Shown here: piece by piece, positions 32,501-38,500 of the stretch | Numbering within the stretch: position 1 is the stretch's first letter | How the letters are laid out: every line of letters starts with the position of its first letter | Source of the DNA: Massilia sp. CF038 | GTDB lineage: Bacteria > Pseudomonadota > Gammaproteobacteria > Burkholderiales > Burkholderiaceae_D | Direction: 5' to 3' | Length of the DNA stretch: 64,000 bases | Assembly: GCF_900129765.1 (NCBI RefSeq) | Contig: NZ_FQWU01000002.1 | Location: 620,001-684,000, forward strand | Notes under the pieces: model-generated | What the model was told of the DNA's origin: nothing | Seen by the model: only the letters and a program-made list of their open reading frames with translations | Databases searched by the model: none | Program-made: the position numbers and the translations under genes

Positions 32501-35500
32501 ACCGCCAGCAGCGCCCACAACGAATTCGTGTATGGTACGACTTACACCGATACGTTCACCGTGACCAGTGCCGACGGCACCGCCAGCACCATCACGGTGA
32601 ACGTTCTGGGCACCAATGACGCGGCCGTCATCAGCAGCGCAACCGTGCCGCTGACCGAAACCAACGCCGTGCTGACCGCATCTGGCACCCTGACCATCAC
32701 CGACGCCGACAGCGCTGCCACCTTCGTGGCAGGCACCATCGCCGGCACGTACGGCAGCGTCGCCCTGCAGGCCAACGGCCAGTGGACCTACACCGCCAGC
32801 AGCGCCCACAACGAGTTCGTGGGTGGCACAACCTACAGCGACGTGTTCACGGTCACCAGCGCAGACGGCACCACCAGCACCATCACCGTCAACATCCTGG
32901 GGACCAATGACGCCGCAGTACTGAGCACCGCAACGGCCAATCTGACGGAAACGAACGCCGTACTGACAGCAACGGGCACGCTGACTGTGTCCGATGTGGA
33001 CAGCGCCGCCAGCTTCAATGCGGGCACTATCGCCGGCGCCTATGGCAGCATCGCCCTGCAGGCCAACGGCCAGTGGACTTACACCGCCAGCAGCGCCCAC
33101 AATGAGTTCGTGGGCGGTACAAGCTACAGCGATACCTTCACGGTCACCAGTGCAGACGGCACGGCCACGACGATCACTGTCAATATCCTCGGCACCAATG
33201 ATGCTGCGGTTCTGAGCACGGCGACCGCCAATCTGACCGAGACCAACGCCGTTCTGACGGCATCGGGCACGCTGACAGTGTCCGATGTGGATAGCGCGGC
33301 CAGCTTCAATGCCGGCACAATCACAGGCACCTATGGCAGCATCGCCCTGCAGGCCAACGGCCAGTGGGTCTATACCGCCAGCACGGCCCACAACGAATTC
33401 GTGGGCGGCACGACGTACAGCGACACGTTTAACGTCACCAGTGCGGACGGTACTGCCACCACCATCACCGTCAACATCCTGGGTACCAATGACGCCGCTG
33501 TACTGAGTACCGCAACAGCCAACCTGACAGAGACGAATGCGGCCCTGACGGCGTCCGGCACCCTGACCGTGACCGATGTGGACAGCGCCGCCAGCTTTGT
33601 GGCGGGCACCATCGCTGGCACCTATGGCAGCGTGGCCCTGCAGGCCAATGGTCAATGGGTCTACACCGCCTCCAGCGCCCACAACGAGTTTGTCGGCGGT
33701 ACCACTTACACGGACAACTTCACTGTCAAGAGCGCCGACGGCACCACTAGCACCATCACCGTCAACATCCTCGGCACCAACGACGCCGCAGTGCTGAGCA
33801 CCGCAACGGCCAACCTGACCGAGACGAATGCGGTCCTGACGGCTTCCGGTACCCTGACCGTGTCCGACGTCGACAGCGCAGCCAGTTTCAACGCCGGCAC
33901 CATCGCTGGCACCTATGGCAGCATCGCGCTGCAGGCCAATGGCCAGTGGGTCTACACTGCCAGCACTGCGCACAACGAATTCGTGGCCGGCACGACGTAC
34001 AGCGACACCTTCAACGTCACCAGCGCCGACGGTACCGCCACCACCATCACGGTCAACATCCTGGGCACCAATGACGCGGCAGTATTGAGCACCGCTACTG
34101 CCAACCTGACCGAAACGAATGCCGTTCTGACGGCTTCGGGCACCTTGACCGTGTCCGACGTCGACAGCGCAGCCAGTTTCAATGCCGGCACCATCGCCGG
34201 CACCTATGGCAGCGTCGCACTGCAGGCCAACGGCCAGTGGGTCTACACCGCCAGCAGCGCGCATAACGAATTCGTGGGCGGCACAACCTACAGCGACACC
34301 TTTACGGTCAGCAGCGCCGATGGCACCACCAGCACCATCACGGTGAATATCCTGGGCACCAATGATGCTGCCGTCATCAGCACAGCAACTGCCAACCTGA
34401 CGGAAACCAACGCCGTCCTGACCGCGTCGGGCACGCTTACCATTACCGACGCCGACAGCGCCGCAACCTTCGTGGCAGGCACCCTGGCCGGCACCTACGG
34501 CAGCGTGGCATTGCAAGCGAATGGCCAGTGGACCTACACCGCCAGCACGGCCCACAATGAATTCGTCGGTGGCACCACCTACAGCGACACATTCACCGTG
34601 ACCAGTGCTGACGGGACCACCAGCACCATCACAGTGAACATCCTGGGCACCAACGACGCTGCGGTTCTCAGCTCGGCAACGGTGCCCCTGACGGAGACCA
34701 ATGCGATCCTCACCGCCAGCGGCGCCTTGAGTATTTCGGACGTCGACAGTGCGGCCACTTTTGTTGCAGGTACCATCGCCGGCACCTATGGCAGCGTGGC
34801 TTTGCAGGCGAATGGCCAGTGGGTCTATACGGCCAGCACCGCTCACAACGAGTTCGTTGGCGGCACCACTTACAGCGACACCTTTACCGTCACCAGCGCC
34901 GACGGCACCGCCAGCACCATCACGGTTAATATCCTGGGCACCAACGACGCTGCCGTGATCAGCACCGCGACGGTCAATCTGACCGAGACCAACGCCGTGC
35001 TGACTGCAGCCGGTACCTTGGGCATTACAGACGTCGACAGTGCTCTTACCTTCAATGCGGGTACATTCGCCGGTACCTACGGCAGCCTGACCATCAACAC
35101 GGCAGGCAACTGGACCTACGCCGCCAGCACAGCCCATAATGAGTTCGCGCTTGGCACGACCTACACCGATACCTTCACCGTGACCAGTGCCGACGGCACC
35201 ACCAGCACCGTTACCGTGCGTATCGCCGGCAGCAACGATGCGGCCGTCATCAGCACCGCATCGGCCAGCCTGACCGAGACCAACGCGGTCCTGACCACCA
35301 GCGGCACACTGACCATTTCCGACGTGGACAGCCCTGCCACCTTCGTTGCAGGCACCATCGCCGGCACCTACGGCAGCGTGGCTCTGCAGGCCAATGGCCA
35401 GTGGGTCTACACGGCCAGCACCGCTCACAACGAATTCGTGGGCGGCACGACTTACAGCGACACCTTTATCGTCACCAGTGCCGATGGCACCACCAGCACC

Positions 35501-38500
35501 ATCACCGTCAATATCCTGGGCACGAATGATGCTGCCGTCATCAGCACTGCAACTGCCAACCTGACCGAAACCAACGCCGTCCTGACCACGTCGGGCACCC
35601 TGACCATTACCGACGCCGACAGCGCCGCCACCTTCGTGGCGGGCACCCTGGCCGGCACCTACGGCAGCGTGGCGTTGCAAGCGAATGGTCAGTGGACCTA
35701 CACCGCCAGCACGGCGCACAATGAATTCGTCGGTGGCACTACCTACAGCGACAGCTTCACAGTCACCAGTGCTGACGGCAGTACCAGCACCATCACCGTG
35801 AACATCCTGGGCACCAATGACGCTGCGGTTCTGAGCTCGGCCACGGTACCGCTGACCGAGACCAATGCGGTCCTCACGGCCAGCGGCAGCTTGAGTATTT
35901 CGGACGTCGACAGCGCAGCCTCCTTCGTTGCAGGCACCATCGCCGGCACCTACGGCAGTGTGGCTCTGCAGGCCAACGGCCAGTGGGTCTATACCGCCAG
36001 CACGGCGCACAACGAGTTCGTGGGTGGCACGACTTACAGCGACAGCTTCACCGTCACCAGCGCCGACGGCACCACCAGCACCATTACCGTCAATATCCTG
36101 GGCACGAATGATGCGGCTGTGATCAGCACCGCCACGATCAATCTGACCGAAACCAACGCCGTTCTGACGGCAGCCGGCAGCCTGACCATTTCGGACGTCG
36201 ACAGCGCCGCCACCTTCAACGCTGGCACCATTGCCGGCACCTACGGCAGCCTGACCATCACCGCAGCTGGCAACTGGAATTACACCGCCAGCAGCGCCCA
36301 CAACGAGTTCGCCGGCGGCACCACCTACACCGACACCTTCACCGTGACCAGTGCCGATGGCAGCACCAGCACCGTGACGGTCCGTATTGCGGGCGTCAAC
36401 GACGCAGCCGTCATCAGTACCGCCACCGTGCCGCTGACGGAAACGAACGCAATTCTGAGCGCCAGCGGCACGCTGACGATCTCGGATGCAGACAGCCCTG
36501 CCACCTTCGTTGCAGGCACCATCGCCGGCACCTACGGCAGTGTGGCCCTGCAGGCCAATGGCCAGTGGGTCTACACTGCCAGCACCGCGCACAACGAATT
36601 TGTGGGCGGCACGACCTACAGCGATACCTTCACCGTCAGCAGCGCCGATGGCACCACCAGTACCATCACGGTCAACATCCTGGGCACCAATGACGCGGCC
36701 GTCATCAGCACTGGCAGCGCCAACCTGACCGAAAGCGGCGCCGTACTGACCGCCAATGGCAACCTGACGATTTCGGATGTCGACAGCGCCGCGACCTTCG
36801 CTGCCGGCACCATCGCTGGCACCTACGGCAGCCTGGCCATTACCACGGCCGGCGCGTGGACTTACACCGCCAGCAGCGCGCACAACGAGTTCGCGCTTGG
36901 TACCAACTACACCGACACCTTTATCGTGACCAGCGCCGACGGCACCACCAGCACGGTGACCGTCACCATCGCCGGCACCAACGACGCCGCCGTGATCAGC
37001 ACGGCCACCGCCAACCTGACCGAGACCAATGCGGTCCTGACGGCAAGCGGCACCCTGACGATCTCGGACGTGGACAGCGCTGCCACCTTTGTGGCAGGCA
37101 CCATTGGCGGCACTTACGGCAGTGTGGCACTGCAGGCCAACGGCCAGTGGGTCTACACCGCCAGCACGGCGCACAACGAATTTGTCGCTGGCACCACCTA
37201 CAGCGATGTGTTCACCGTCACCAGCGCCGATGGCACCAACAGCACCATCACCGTCAATATCCTGGGCACCAACGATGCAGCGGTGCTGAGCACGGCGACG
37301 GTCGCACTGACGGAAACCAATGCCATCCTCAGCACTTCGGGCACCCTGACGGTCACGGACGTTGACAGCAGCGCCACCTACGTTGCCGGTACCACGGCCG
37401 GTGCCTACGGCAGTCTGACCATCAACGCGGCCGGTGCCTGGACCTATACGACCAGCACTGCCCATAACGAGTTTGCGGCCGGCGTCGTGTACTCGGACGC
37501 GATTGTCGTCAAGAGCGCCGATGGCACGTCCACCACTGTCACGGTCAATATCACCGGCACCAACGATGCGGCGGTCATCACGCCAACCACGGTCAACCTG
37601 ACCGAGACCAACGCGGTGCTGACCAGCAGCGGCACGGTGGCCATCACCGACGTTGACAACCCGCTGACCTTCGTTGCAGGCACCACCACTGGCACCTACG
37701 GCAGCCTGACCATGGCCAGCAACGGTAGCTGGACCTATGCGGCCAGCACGGCACATGACGAATTTGCTGCCGGCACCGTCTACAAAGACACCTTCACAGT
37801 CACTTCGGCTGATGGCACCACCAGCACCATTGTGGTCAACATCACCGGCACCAACGATGCACCAGTGGGCCGCAACGACGTCAACTCGATTACCGAAGAT
37901 TCCGGTGTCACGACGCTGACGGTCAACGCCGCCAATGGTGTGATCCTGAGCGGCGCCAACGCTGCTGGCCGCGACAGCGATGCCGAGGGCAACACGATGA
38001 GCGTGTCTGGCGTACGCACCGGCGACGGCAGCGGCAGCGGCACCGCCGGCACCGTTGGCAGCGCGCTGGTTGGCGCCTACGGTTCGCTGACCCTGGCCGC
38101 GGACGGCAGCTACAGCTACGTGCTGCGCAACAGCAGCGTGGAAGTGCAGAATCTGTTGGCTGGTGAAACCGCATACGACAACTTCACTTACACAGTCAGC
38201 GATGGCAAGGGCGGCTTCGACACCGCCACCCTGAGCATCGCCGTCAATGGCGCGATGGACCTGACTGCCGCCCCAGCGACACTGACGGCGTTGCCGAATG
38301 CCGCCAACGGCCTGTCCGGCTCCTACTACGGCTACAACGAGACCAACGCCGTTGGCACAGGCATCCGTTCGCACAGCGACGACGGCAAGGCCACCTTCGG
38401 CATCCACAATGGAACAGGCAACCTCAATTCGGTCGAGGACATGTACACCATCATCGATGGGCGCAATGCCCTGGCCGGTGGTGGCAGCGTGGTTGGCACT

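Noticed and set aside
18326-37852. CRISPR array
   Set aside because: Repeats are 291 bp, contiguous and in-frame coding, without spacers.
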